Source of the DNA: Prosapia bicincta | Taxonomy: Eukaryota > Arthropoda > Insecta > Hemiptera > Cercopidae | Length of the DNA: 64,000 bases | Direction: 5' to 3' | NCBI GenBank assembly: GCA_036971475.1 | Contig: JBAIZL010000002.1 | Coordinates: 136,404,740 to 136,468,739 of the forward strand | Part shown: positions 11,800 to 21,616 of the stretch, piece after piece | How positions within the stretch are numbered: position 1 is the first letter of the stretch | How the letters are laid out: each line of letters opens with the position of its first letter | Made by a program: the position numbers and the translations under genes | Notes under the pieces: model-generated | Database searches by the model: none | Seen by the model: only the letters and a program-made list of their open reading frames with translations | Told to the model about the DNA's origin: nothing

Positions 11800-13130
11800 A
11801 GGTCTTTAAGGAAGGGTATTATACAATATTACATAAAAACAACAAACGAAACCAAAAAATCGCGGAACCAAAGTGGTCAAAGACCAAAACTCACTTCGAC
11901 ATGAAATAAAAAACCTAATCAAACAGAAAAACATAACCAACATAAACAGAAACAATGAAATTAAAATCGCTGCAAACATAAAACAAAAAGCCCAACTAAA
12001 CAACATCACACTCACCACAGCAGACAAAGACAACACCACAGTAATTATTAATACTAACAGCCTAAATGACAAAATCAATGATTACATAATGAATAATAAC
12101 ATAGTACAACTACATACAGACCCAACAGAGAAATATCACAGAACCATCAAACAACTAATTAATACATCTAAATACATTATCAACAAAAAATCGCACCTAA
12201 AACAAATCCACCCTGAAGCTCCTATCATCCACGCTCTTCCCAAAATTCACAAACAAACCCAATGTCCCCATCCGAGCCATCATCAACTACCAGAATGCCC
12301 CTTCACATTAATTAGCAAAATACGTGGGCAAAATAATCAGACAAACCATAATCTTAAACACAGAAACACACATAAAAAACAGAACAAACCTCATAAATAA
12401 AATAAAAGACATAAACATACCACACAATTCAACACTACTATCACTGGACATAACAAATATGTACACCAACATACCCATACCCAAAACGCTCAACATCCTA
12501 GAAACCCAATTAATACAGAACAACATACCTAAAACCCACGTTACCGAAATCATAAACATCCTGCAAACCATCACCAAAAAAAACTATTTCACCCACAACT
12601 CAAACTTCTATTCACAACCAGATGGCCTACCCATGGGAAGTCCTATCAGTAGTGTCCTAAGCGAAATCTTTCTACAACACATTGAAAACACTAAGATACT
12701 CACAAACAATACACACGCATACAAAATCATTTACTGGCACTGATACGTCGATGATATCATAACACTATAAAGAGGCAACTCCCATTAATGCGAAAAACTC
12801 CTCACCTACACTAATAAAATACACCCAAAACTCCACTTCACTTCAGAAATTGAAACCAACCGATTCCTAAATTTCCTCGACGTAACCATAACAAAAAGCC
12901 ACACACAAAAACACAGTTTCAACATTTACAGGAAACCCATAACGGCAGACACACTTATCCACAACACCTCAAACCACCCTATCCAACACAAACATGCTGC
13001 CTTCAGATCCATGAACTTTAAGAAGTCACAATGATCATGGAAAACATAACAAAGAACTAGACACAATTAAATATTTAGCATACACAAATGGATACAACAC
13101 CACAATAATAGTCAAACTATGGTACAAAAT
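11800..13130 (+). mobile_element. Penelope-like element, reverse transcriptase part, decayed
   Basis: Overlapping frames spell a PLE reverse transcriptase. TTADKDNTTVIIN (about 12015) and ALPKIHK (12230) come first. SLDITNMYTNIPI (12440) is the palm motif A. QPDGLPMGSPISSVLSEIF (12618) is motif B. The catalytic YVDDII follows at about 12745, immediately after an in-frame stop (TGA at 12741). FLNFLDVTITK-like sequence follows. At least two frameshifts separate the blocks, so this copy is dead. No endonuclease is attached; it is cut off near 13130. Confidence 0.85.
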
Positions 13131-14224
13131 ACAAAAAAACACTAAAATTAACTACACTACTAAAATATATCAAAATATTTTTTTATTCTATTTATTTATT
13201 CAAATGTTTTTGGATATTAGTCTTCATCTCCCAATATGATTCTTACTCACTTTTAAATTCAATGAACTGTATTAATGAATTCTATTTTGTACTTGTTTTA
13301 CTAGAAAACAATTATAATACTGTCCATTGTATATGAAATCATTCGGCATCATAGATTACTAAATTTCAATAATTATTTCTAAAGTTTAGGGATAAAGCTA
13401 GTAAACTAATTTATATTTGTCTCAAAATAAAACGATTTAGACAAACCTATAATTATTACTTTCAAATAATACATTAAAACAAAAACTAGAATCCATTTTG
13501 TATACTAAATTGATTTGGTAAGATACAACATCATATCTGTCACGAGATGTTTACCACGGAAATATTTCATTTTGAATTTTTGGCCATTGGGATTTGTAAG
13601 TCAAAGTTATAAAAAAATCTGTCACCTATGTTTGTAGGCGTACGTCATGGCATTTTGCATTATTTCATGGACAGACCTATATCGAGGCGAACCAATTAAA
13701 GAAGGGTAGTATAATAACATGCTGACCCATATTTGGAGCTTGAATGTTGGCATCTTGATTGATTGCATCTCTCAGATGTATATATTAATCAGCATGTAGC
13801 TTCATTTGATAATGTCTTACATAATTTATCCGTCCAGTGATCATTTTAGCTTTCATATGTACAGCATACTGGTTAAGATATTATTTTTTTAATGCAAATA
13901 ATTAAAGTATTTATTCTGATCATAATTCTATGAGTGTGAAACCGCATGCAAGAAACATTTTTATTAGTATGTGACTTTTGTATAGTAACATAATAATACC
14001 CATTTTGTCCTGTAGGAAACATTGAAGAGGATCATAAGAACGATAAAGTTCTGAAACTTGCTTGTTTTGTTATGTCGGCAATCTAAAATAATACCTCTAG
14101 GACCTTTAATTCATCTACCAGTAGTACAGCAACTTCATTAACAACTGGAGCATTATAACAACCTCTATGTTGATATTTAGCCTCACTTTTAGAATGAATT
14201 ATTAATTAATCACTTAAACAATAG
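13131..14224. other. AT-rich spacer
   Basis: No gene or element end is recognisable. The sequence around 13540-13700 is slightly more complex but shows neither a long frame nor a repeat partner in the window. Confidence 0.4.
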
Positions 14225-14580
14225 TTTATGACTATCCACACTTTTAATTTTGTAAATTTGTTAAAACTTACTAAGGCAGAACGCTTTCGATCGCTATGTG
14301 GCTATCTTCATCGGTGTCTTCTGCTTGGAGATGTCGGGTAAAACGGTTGCGGTTTTAAAGACAGATTTTCGATAGTATCAAAGATCTTTACTTTTTTGAT
14401 ACTATCAAAAACCTGCCTTTAAAACTGCCACCGCTTTACCTGACAGACATCTCCAAGCAGAAGACATTGATGAAGATTGCCACATAGCGATTGAAAACTT
14501 TCTGTCTCAGTAAATTTTAACAAATTTACAAAATTTAAAGTTCGGATAGTCATAAAATATTGTTTAAGTGATTAATTAAG
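14225..14580. mobile_element. PLE fold-back, tail family A
   Basis: Two copies of one PLE tail face each other around a centre near 14395. The left arm is the reverse complement of the right arm over about 150 bases. Both contain the block GACATCTCCAAGCAGAAGAC, then TGATGAAGAT, CACATAGCGAT and GAAA, ending with TCAGTAAATTTT and ttgtttaagtgattaatta. The same tail, in one orientation, ends the PLE copy at 33980-34140, which identifies the family. Confidence 0.8.
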
Positions 14581-15120
14581 ATTCACCGAATGTAATGGAC
14601 TACAAAATTTATGAATTATTATTTTAAAATCGTCATTAGTATTACGCATATTTCCTAAATTATATTTAAAGCTTTTAACAAATTATTATTATTTTACAAG
14701 ACACTTTAAATGTAAAATTTCAATCAATTCCCTATTTAAATTAATAAAATAGTAAATTAAATAAACATTATTTAAACGGAGGGATAATTGATTACTATAA
14801 AAAATCAAGTATATTTGTAAAGGACTTATTTCACATGCTCATCTATTTGCAATATTTGTTCTTATTTGCGAGAAGCGAGATTCATGTTCAAAGCTTTCAT
14901 TTTGTTGAACAATTAAATTAAGTTTAGTATCCTACGTTTCTCAAAACAAATGAGATTTTGGAATTTCAAAAACAAAATACTTGGCACAATATTTCTCAAC
15001 ACATAATATTTCTGGTATACTCAAGGACATACAAATTCAAAAATTTGTATTGATCACAAATGAATAATCATTCACCAAATCTTAGCTACTAGAGATTCTA
15101 CACAAAACGATCAGATTTTG
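14581..15120. other. AT-rich spacer
   Basis: No recognisable feature on either strand. Confidence 0.4.
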
Positions 15121-15420
15121 TCATGGCAACAGAAAAATCAGTTGATGCCTATCAGTCACTGCTCGAAGTTATGTGTGTATCATAGAGCAGGGGGCAGAAC
15201 GCCATTCCTACGCAAAGTAGTCCCTAATACGCTACGGCAATGTGGTCTCATGTTTTTTTTCACAATCAATTTTTAAAAATGTATTTTTTACAGCCTGTGA
15301 TATACCACGTGTAATACGGAATCTTCATTTACAATTTCAAAACAATTGGTCAAGTAGTTTTTGAAATTTTTGCTGACAAACAAACACTTTCTCTTTATAT
15401 AATAGTAAGAAAAGATACAA
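15121..15420 (+). repeat. RTE-like LINE or SINE tail remnant
   Basis: The end of this stretch (ggtcaagtagtttttgaaat, then GCTGACAAACAAACACTTTC and TATATAATAGTAAGAAAAGAT) has the wording typical of RTE-clade LINE 3' ends and the SINEs that share them. It is followed by ATA/ATT simple sequence. No coding region is attached. Confidence 0.45.
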
Positions 15421-15849
15421 ATATTAAAAGTATAATAATAATTTAATAATTAAAAAATTATTGTAATTATATTATGTATCAGCTGTACCCTGTCATGCTT
15501 TGCTGTGGGACATTGTAAAATTTGAGAAATGAGTAAAAAAATGAAGTATATATTTAATTTTCTGCAATACTTCAGAGGCTAAAAGCAATGCGGAGCTAAG
15601 TCTATATAATTTCGGAGCTCGATCACTGTATGATTACAGGAAAACGCCTTCATTAAAATTATTATTTAATTTAGATTGTATAGTCTGAATTGGACTCAAG
15701 TGGATACATTTATTTTTGTTATTAAACAATTTAATTGGAAAATAGTAATAGTTCACATGTAACAGTGATTGTCATTATCTAATATGACAAGTGTTGCTCT
15801 TGCTTGTAGCAGCTAGCATGGTTGGCAACATAGAGCCGAGCATTAATAA

Positions 15850-16125
15850 AGATATTTTCTCATGGTTGTAGGCAAGTTACTGACACGACAAAAAAAAATC
15901 TTTCAAGATGTTCATATGTCATGTCAAAATTTGACTTCAATCACTGCTGAACATTTTGAGTTTTTGCAGCTGACCACCAAAAAAGCTTTTTCCTTGTGGT
16001 CGTGGGTATCTTAGTGACACAAAAGAAACATAGAAACAACCTTCGAGACGGGTTCTATGTTGTCAGAATTTGACATCAATCACTGCAGAATTTTTTGAGT
16101 TTTTGAAGCATACACAAACTAACAT
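15850..16125 (+). repeat. Two tandem diverged copies of an RTE-like tail
   Basis: About 15870-15985 and 16010-16112 are diverged direct repeats. Both carry 'gtgacac' plus an A-rich stretch, then TCAGAATTTGACATCAATCA or its equivalent, 'ATCACTGC.GA' and TTTTGAGTTTTTG. The second ends in CAAACTAACATATCATTTT, which again resembles an RTE/SINE 3' tail. Confidence 0.5.
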
Positions 16126-16187
16126 ATCATTTTCATGTATAAAGGCAATATTTATATTATTATAATTTATATAGTATATAAATATAA

Positions 16188-16192
<5 letters not shown>

Positions 16193-16223
<31 letters not shown>

Positions 16224-16436
16224 AGATTATGCAACACTGTTTTCTTGTATACACTTATCACTTTCACTTATGTACTTAAACAAGAATCTTACTTGGTATT
16301 TATGCGAGTACTTTCAGAGACTGGTTATTGTCTCCATCTTCGGGCATACTCAACATAGCGGGCAGTACTCGCATAAATACCAAGTAAGATTCTTGTTTAA
16401 GTACATAAGTGAAAGTGATATATATATATTTATAGG
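16193..16436. mobile_element. PLE fold-back, tail family C, flanked by (AT)n
   Basis: The left arm (CACTTTCACTTATGTACTTA, then AACAAGAATCTTACTTGGTA) and the right arm are exact reverse complements over ~52 bases, enclosing a loop of ~95 bases. The loop, on the minus strand, carries CCGAAGA, a 5-bp GAGAC/GTCTC stem and GAAAGTACTC. (AT)n tracts abut both sides (16193-16219 and 16421-16430). Confidence 0.8.
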
Positions 16437-16462
16437 TTAGTTTTGGTTGGTAAAGATTATTT

Positions 16463-16751
16463 AGATTTTTTGGACTAGGAGACTGACAGACTTACCTTGG
16501 TAAGAGTCCACACTGTAGTCTTGAAATAGAAACACATAAAAGCACTTAAACAATGATATATTTCAACCACACAGTGGTCTTTGTCAATTGAAGAGAAAAC
16601 ACAAAAAGGTTTTTGTGTTTTCTCTTCAATTGACAAAGACCACTGTGTGGTTGAAATATATCATTGTTTAAGTGCTTTTATGTGTTTCTATTTCAAGACT
16701 ACAGTGTGGACTCTTACCAAGGTAAGTCTGTCAGTCTCCTAGTCCAAAAAA

Positions 16752-16754
<3 letters not shown>
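16463..16754. mobile_element. Perfect 292-bp palindrome: PLE tail family D
   Basis: The arms 16463-16607 and 16610-16754 are exact reverse complements by eye (145 bases), with two unpaired central G residues. The arm sequence is the 3' tail of the PLE at 59605-61206: it includes the TTGACAA box, the ACCAC/GTGGT stem, GAAA, and ends in AGTCCAAAAAATCT. The right end runs directly into (AT)n. Perfect arms imply recent formation or ongoing arm-to-arm correction. Confidence 0.9.

Positions 16755-16820
<66 letters not shown>
16753..16820. repeat. (AT)n microsatellite
   Basis: Pure AT tract between two PLE fold-backs. Confidence 0.95.
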
Positions 16821-16823
<3 letters not shown>

Positions 16824-17059
16824 TTTCACTATATGTACTTAAACAATAATCTTACTTGGTATTTATGTGAGTTAACTTTCAAAGACTGGTTTTGTCTCCA
16901 ACCTCAGGCATACTAAGCAGTATACGTCAGTATGCCCGAGGATAGAGACAAAACCAGTCTTTGAAAGTTAACTTGCATAAATACCAAGTAAGATTCTTGT
17001 TTAAGTACATATAGTGAAAGTGATAAGTGAATACAAGAAAACAGTGTTGCATAACTACT

Positions 17060-17066
<7 letters not shown>
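16815..17066. mobile_element. PLE fold-back, tail family C, second copy
   Basis: The arms (left CACTTTCACTATATGTACTT; right its reverse complement near 17025) pair over about 110 bases with few mismatches around a short centre near 16922. The outer right end continues into GAATACAAGAAAACAGTGTT, the same flank as the left side of the 16193 copy, reversed. It sits between two (AT)n tracts. Confidence 0.8.
16936..16974 (+). ncRNA. Hammerhead-like core motif, PLE family C
   Basis: The order is CCGAGGA, then a stem AGAC/GTCT with an 8-nt loop, then GAAA. It matches the layout seen in the other PLE tails of this window. No convincing stem I is visible, so catalysis is not claimed. Confidence 0.3.

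Positions 17067-17130
<64 letters not shown>
17066..17130. repeat. (AT)n microsatellite
   Basis: Pure AT tract of about 64 bases. Confidence 0.95.
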
Positions 17131-17133
<3 letters not shown>

Positions 17134-17565
17134 ATTTATGATATCTTTGATGTGTTGATTTATTTGAGGTCGCTTTTCAAATAAAATAACAAATTATATA
17201 TTTTTATATTTATTTCTCTAGTTTTTACACATATATTGTTCCCCATATAGTTTAAGTAAATTTATGAAAACTATACTTTAAAAAAACCTTTTTCAGTTAT
17301 AATACGCAATTTTTATCAATCTCATTTAATGCAATAAAAATGTTTCATTTCAGTAGGTTTAAAAAAAATTTATTTCAATAATAAGTCATTAATTTGTCTA
17401 ATAAAAACATTAAAGTGTTGTTAATCGTCATCAGCAATAAAATCCAAAAGTTAAAATTGTTATTCCTCTCTTTATTTAGATTATATATAAGTGTAGTCCA
17501 AGATAGTTATATTCCTATAATTGCTGTATACTATTAATTATTGATTATATTTAATTTGTTTGCAG
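17131..17565 (+). other. 3' part of the intron before the 17566 exon
   Basis: AT-rich non-coding DNA that ends in the acceptor tttaatttgtttgcag (AG at 17564-17565). No exon of the same gene could be recognised further upstream in the window. Confidence 0.5.
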
Positions 17566-19224
17566 TTAAAGTGTAGAGTCTGTCAGAAACACTTCTGCTG
17601 TTCTGAACATAGAATTGATCATGAAAATAAAAAACATACAAAGCCAAATCTTCTTGAAGTAAAGCAGGCTTCCAAAATTCAGTTACATCATCAAAAATCT
17701 TCTATAATTAAGGCAGTTTCAACACAGATATTAACTACTAAAAGCTTCAAATCTGAAGTTGAGAGAAACTCAATCGTCAATCTAATCCCCAAAAAATTAT
17801 TGCTAAATAACAAATTTAACTTTGTAACATCTTTGATTTATTTACAAAACATTGCTGAACACAATGCTATAAAACTGTCAGAGTTTATTGAAAAGCCTTT
17901 AAAAGTATATTACAATGATTCTATAGACATCTCACAAGCAACTGTGGAATTATTTGATAAGGATTCAGTAAATATACCTTATGATGACAAATGCAAAAGG
18001 GGTATAAATATATACAACAGTGCTGAATATTTTACTACGGAGAAAATAATAGATGAAAAAGGTGACAGGACATTAACAACAGAAATAAAAGTTAGTAAGA
18101 AACGACCTTATAAATCTCTACTTTGTACTGAAGATACTATGGTAAAAAAGACACCTATTTCACCTAGTTGGGAGACAAGAAAAAGGCTAATACCAATTCG
18201 TAGAAATAAATTTAAGATGGAAATAAATATAATTGAAGTTGAAAATAAATCTATACAGAGTTCTGAAATTTCAGAGATCTCTACTATCTCAATTAATTTT
18301 AAATCACCTGAAAGTGACTCTGGCAGTTCATTAAAAGCTAGTACACCAATTATTATTGAATCTGAAGAATTAAAACCACTACAAAATACTGATAAACTAA
18401 ACACACATCTAAATAGATGTGGAATTCAATCTCATATATACAAACATTCACCATCAACCTCAGACTTATTTACGCTTTCAAATAATACTGTATCACCTGT
18501 TAATGAAAGTGAAAGTTTAAATAAATCACTGAAAGCTAGTACACCAATTGTAAATAAGTCTGGTGAGTCCAGTTTTTCACGCATTGATGATAATGCCTAT
18601 AATGCATCACTAGATCCTGAAGTTTCAATTTATCTGACACCCTTTGGTAAAGATCCAGATGAGGGAGATTCCAACAGAAAAGGGTTTGCTGTTGGCACAC
18701 CTTTAAGGGGAATTATAATAAAAACACCTAGACCTAAACCCTATGATGTATCTAAGACCTATCATTCCCCAAAACCACAAAGAGTAACATTTTTTGAAAA
18801 TGATAAAATAACATTTTACAAGTCATTAGAATCAGTACCAGAGGTAGATTTTGAAGAAGACCCAATAGCATATACTGAAGAGTTAGTTGTTGAAAATTTT
18901 TCTGTTGCTAAGTGTAAGGAAGTAGTATGTACAGAACATAATGGTTTATTTAATAAAGTAGCAGGTTTCTTTACTTCGGTAATCCAAAGATTTCCTTCAC
19001 TGGTAAAATCATCATGGGAGTGGGGACAAGAAGTTGATGATGTTCCAAGGCCTTTGTTAGGTTTGAAAAGATCATTCACACATGACAATCAATCAGATTT
19101 GATTTTACAGAGTCCAGTTCGTAAACGTTTTTGTTATGGTCAAAATCTGTCATTAAACCAAATTAAAGGCCGAAAGCCTCTACATAGTTATCTTGCCAAT
19201 AATATTTCAAGACCATATAAATAG
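17566..19224 (+). CDS. Terminal exon of an unrecognised C2H2 zinc-finger protein
   Basis: A single 1659-base exon encodes 552 residues and a TAG stop. It is preceded by a polypyrimidine tract and an AG acceptor in phase 0, with no credible initiator at the front, so it is the last exon of a longer gene. At residues 3-24 there is a canonical C2H2 finger, C-x2-C-x12-H-x4-H. The middle is Ser/Thr-rich with two 'LKASTPI' repeats (about residues 253 and 325). At 406-409 RVTF matches the protein phosphatase 1 docking consensus (RVxF). Several Thr-Pro/Ser-Pro sites and a basic SPVRKRF stretch (residue 516) suggest a nuclear phosphoprotein. An AATAAA signal lies at 19270. Codon use is even and there are no breaks, unlike the transposon relics around it. 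The finger and docking motif are seen; the nuclear or cell-cycle role is inference. I do not recognise the family. Confidence 0.8.
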   Translation, partial: LKCRVCQKHFCCSEHRIDHENKKHTKPNLLEVKQASKIQLHHQKSSIIKAVSTQILTTKSFKSEVERNSIVNLIPKKLLLNNKFNFVTSLIYLQNIAEHNAIKLSEFIEKPLKVYYNDSIDISQATVELFDKDSVNIPYDDKCKRGINIYNSAEYFTTEKIIDEKGDRTLTTEIKVSKKRPYKSLLCTEDTMVKKTPISPSWETRKRLIPIRRNKFKMEINIIEVENKSIQSSEISEISTISINFKSPESDSGSSLKASTPIIIESEELKPLQNTDKLNTHLNRCGIQSHIYKHSPSTSDLFTLSNNTVSPVNESESLNKSLKASTPIVNKSGESSFSRIDDNAYNASLDPEVSIYLTPFGKDPDEGDSNRKGFAVGTPLRGIIIKTPRPKPYDVSKTYHSPKPQRVTFFENDKITFYKSLESVPEVDFEEDPIAYTEELVVENFSVAKCKEVVCTEHNGLFNKVAGFFTSVIQRFPSLVKSSWEWGQEVDDVPRPLLGLKRSFTHDNQSDLILQSPVRKRFCYGQNLSLNQIKGRKPLHSYLANNISRPYK

Positions 19225-19269
19225 ATCAAAATTAGTTGTATGAATTTGTTATAATTGTTGTATTTGTGT

Positions 19270-19275
19270 AATAAA
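19270..19275 (+). terminator. Polyadenylation signal AATAAA
   Basis: It lies 46 bases after the stop of the 17566-19224 exon. A second AATAAA occurs near 19354. Confidence 0.6.
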
Positions 19276-19399
19276 TATTTGTAAATTTTATTTTTTTAAC
19301 ACATGTTAAGTTGTTACAATTTAGTTGCTCTAAAGTCTATATTAAAATGTTTGAATAAAATACTCTTCTTGAAAATCCTTGGAAACAGCTAATATAATA

Positions 19400-21431
19400 C
19401 AGTAGAACATGGATAACTTAACGCTGAAGAGACCTTCAGCTTTCAGATTAATAAAATTAATTTTTAGATTAATAAAAAAATTCGAATCAACCTAAAATTA
19501 AAATTGTGAAAGTTTAAAAATACCCTTTTAGTCAAAAGCAGTCCAGTTTCTTTATTTCTACAATGTATAATTCGCTCGTTTTCAGGTATCGTGTCAGTTG
19601 TCTATGTTATTTTAAAAAACAGACCATATACTCGCATTAACACTCTAATCTGAATAATTAATAAACTTAGACATAATAGATTTATAATTATTAGGAGTCA
19701 AAAGTTATAACTATTAACAGTTAAAAGTTTCTGTAGTGAACACTAGCAAGAAAATTACATGAATATATAATATGTACATATACAGTAAGTTATGGATAGA
19801 TATGTCCTCAGGTACATTTATGGAGTAGAAAACTCTGTCACTAACATTGACATGTCCTTCGATGTAAAACAGTCGAAAATCAGGCAAATGATGAAGAACC
19901 TCTGATTTAGCAATTGGACTCTTCAATTTCAGTTTGATCTTCTTCTAATTTCAACAATTCAGATTTTTTTGTTTTTCACTTCTGCTAAAATGTCTTGATT
20001 AGAAGTTCTCCACACAATTCTACTTGTTTGTCTATATTAACCTACTCTTTAAAGGTGTTGTCCGAATTTGCTTCTCATTCAACAGTTTGAGTCCGATGTC
20101 TTGGTTCAGGGGACAAAGTTCACTTGGATGCTGGTCAGATTTCTCAGCAAATTTAGCTTTATTAAAACAATTTGCTATTTTTGTTTTAGTATCTTCAGAC
20201 CACACAGTAATAGCACATTCTTGCTGTTTAAAGATCAATTTTTAAAATTTAATTGGTGTTTTCCAACTAACCTGTCAAGAGTGTACAGAAAGTCTCCGGT
20301 AAAAATGCTTGAAATGTTTTATAATGCCTAGATCCATTGACTATAAAACTGTAGTGGTGATCCCAAGAAAAAATTATCTTAATATTGTTCACGAGTGGGA
20401 TAGTGTTATGTGCAGTACACTCATCAACAAACAGGATGATTGTTCTATTCTGTTATTGAAGGTTTGGTTGAGTTCAACAATTAGTCTTTAGCAAGTCTTG
20501 CTGTTATAGAAGCTTTTTTATTTGCTTTGTACTCAAGTAGTTTGCTTTTATTTTTTTAAACATCTAGGATTATCAGATTTGCTTATCATCACTAAAGCCA
20601 ACCATAATGGCTCCAACCAATATTATCACTTTTTCCTTACTGTTTTCCCCCAACACAATGATCACCTTTAAAAGTTAATATTTTGTCCAGGGTACATTTA
20701 AAATAAGAGCTTGTTTTGTTTGCGCTATAAAAGTATTTTTCTGGGGTTTCTTCAATCATTTGTAAAACATTCTTTTTCAAAACATTTGCAGCTTCTTGAT
20801 TTACACTTGCACCTTTACTGCAGACTTGAAGGGGATGTTTCTTTCCTTGAAACTATTCAACCAAACTTTGAAACTACTTTTCCCCAAACTTAAAGCAAAC
20901 CTGAACTCCCTTTCCTTAGTTCGAAGAAGGGGGCCAGATAATAGAATATTTTTTCTTAACTTGTTTTAAAACACTTTAGAATAGATTCATCCACTTCAGG
21001 GTTGTCTAGTTCTCTTGCTCTTTTGCGGTCCTTTCCATTTCCACTGAAAGCACAGTTTAATATTTTCTCCTTATTTTCCAAAAATATAAACACTGTAGTG
21101 GATGCTATCTTCTTCTCCTTAGCAAAGTTACACTTTTTATTAAGACTGTTTTTGATTTCACGAATAACAGCAACTTTTTTACTAAATGTTAGTCTTGTAC
21201 AGAACACGTGGTAAATTCAAAGATATAGCAGAAAATTCTTAGAAGTCAATCGCTAGTACCCTGGAATTTGAGCCAATATCTAAACAAATAACTTTTAATT
21301 AAAGAAGTTTAACTTCGAATTATCTATAAATGTTTTACATTTTTAGCACATAAAGTTCAAGGAACCAAACCAAAACTGCGAATTATTGAGAATTTTGAAT
21401 TTAAGACTTTTGAACTATTCACATTCTACTG
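19400..21431 (-). mobile_element. Tigger-like (pogo) element 1, full-length ends
   Basis: The element is bounded by TA on both sides (19398-19399 and 21432-21433). Its ends are inverted repeats: left CAGTAGAACATGGATAACTT, right (reverse complement) CAGTAGAATGTGAATAGTTC. Length is 2032 bp. The minus strand carries all parts of a Tigger transposase in order, but broken. It lies just downstream of the host exon's poly(A) site and does not interrupt it. Confidence 0.85.
19714..21207 (-). pseudogene. Tigger/pogo transposase pseudogene
   Basis: Reading 21207 to 20956: LTFSKKVAVIREIKNSLNKK, then TTVFIFLENKEKILN and a basic KDRKRARELDNPEVDESILK. This is the CENP-B/Psq N-terminal DNA-binding helix-turn-helix of pogo transposases. 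About 20500-20370 gives IILFVDECTAHNTIPLVNNI, corresponding to the second catalytic Asp block of the DDE domain (VDNCPAH type). In between and after are further short matches separated by frameshifts and stops. Inactive. Residues 19926-19714 cover the C-terminal end. Confidence 0.75.
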
Positions 21432-21545
21432 TATTATAAAGTTCAATTGTAAACATTTGTTTTTAAAAACAGAAATTGTTATTTAGTACATGAAATTTTT
21501 AAGATTGTTATTGTGCCAAAATGCTGAGTTTGTATACTTCATATT

Positions 21546-21551
<6 letters not shown>

Positions 21552-21615
<64 letters not shown>
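21552..21615. repeat. (GT)n microsatellite
   Basis: Uninterrupted GT tract of about 64 bases. Confidence 0.95.

Positions 21616-21616
<1 letters not shown>

Noticed and set aside
13500..13700. Possible upstream exon of the 17566 gene
   Set aside because: Slightly more complex sequence with a GTAAGT, but the frames carry no motif and no matching acceptor could be argued.
16463..17066. CRISPR-like array because of spaced repeats
   Set aside because: The repeats are inverted PLE tails separated by AT microsatellites in a eukaryotic genome; no short direct repeats with unique spacers.
18108..19088. Minus-strand frames inside the 17566-19224 exon
   Set aside because: Shadows of the plus-strand coding exon; no independent motif.
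21002..21214. Plus-strand frame in Tigger element 1
   Set aside because: Complement of the CENP-B-type domain read on the minus strand.
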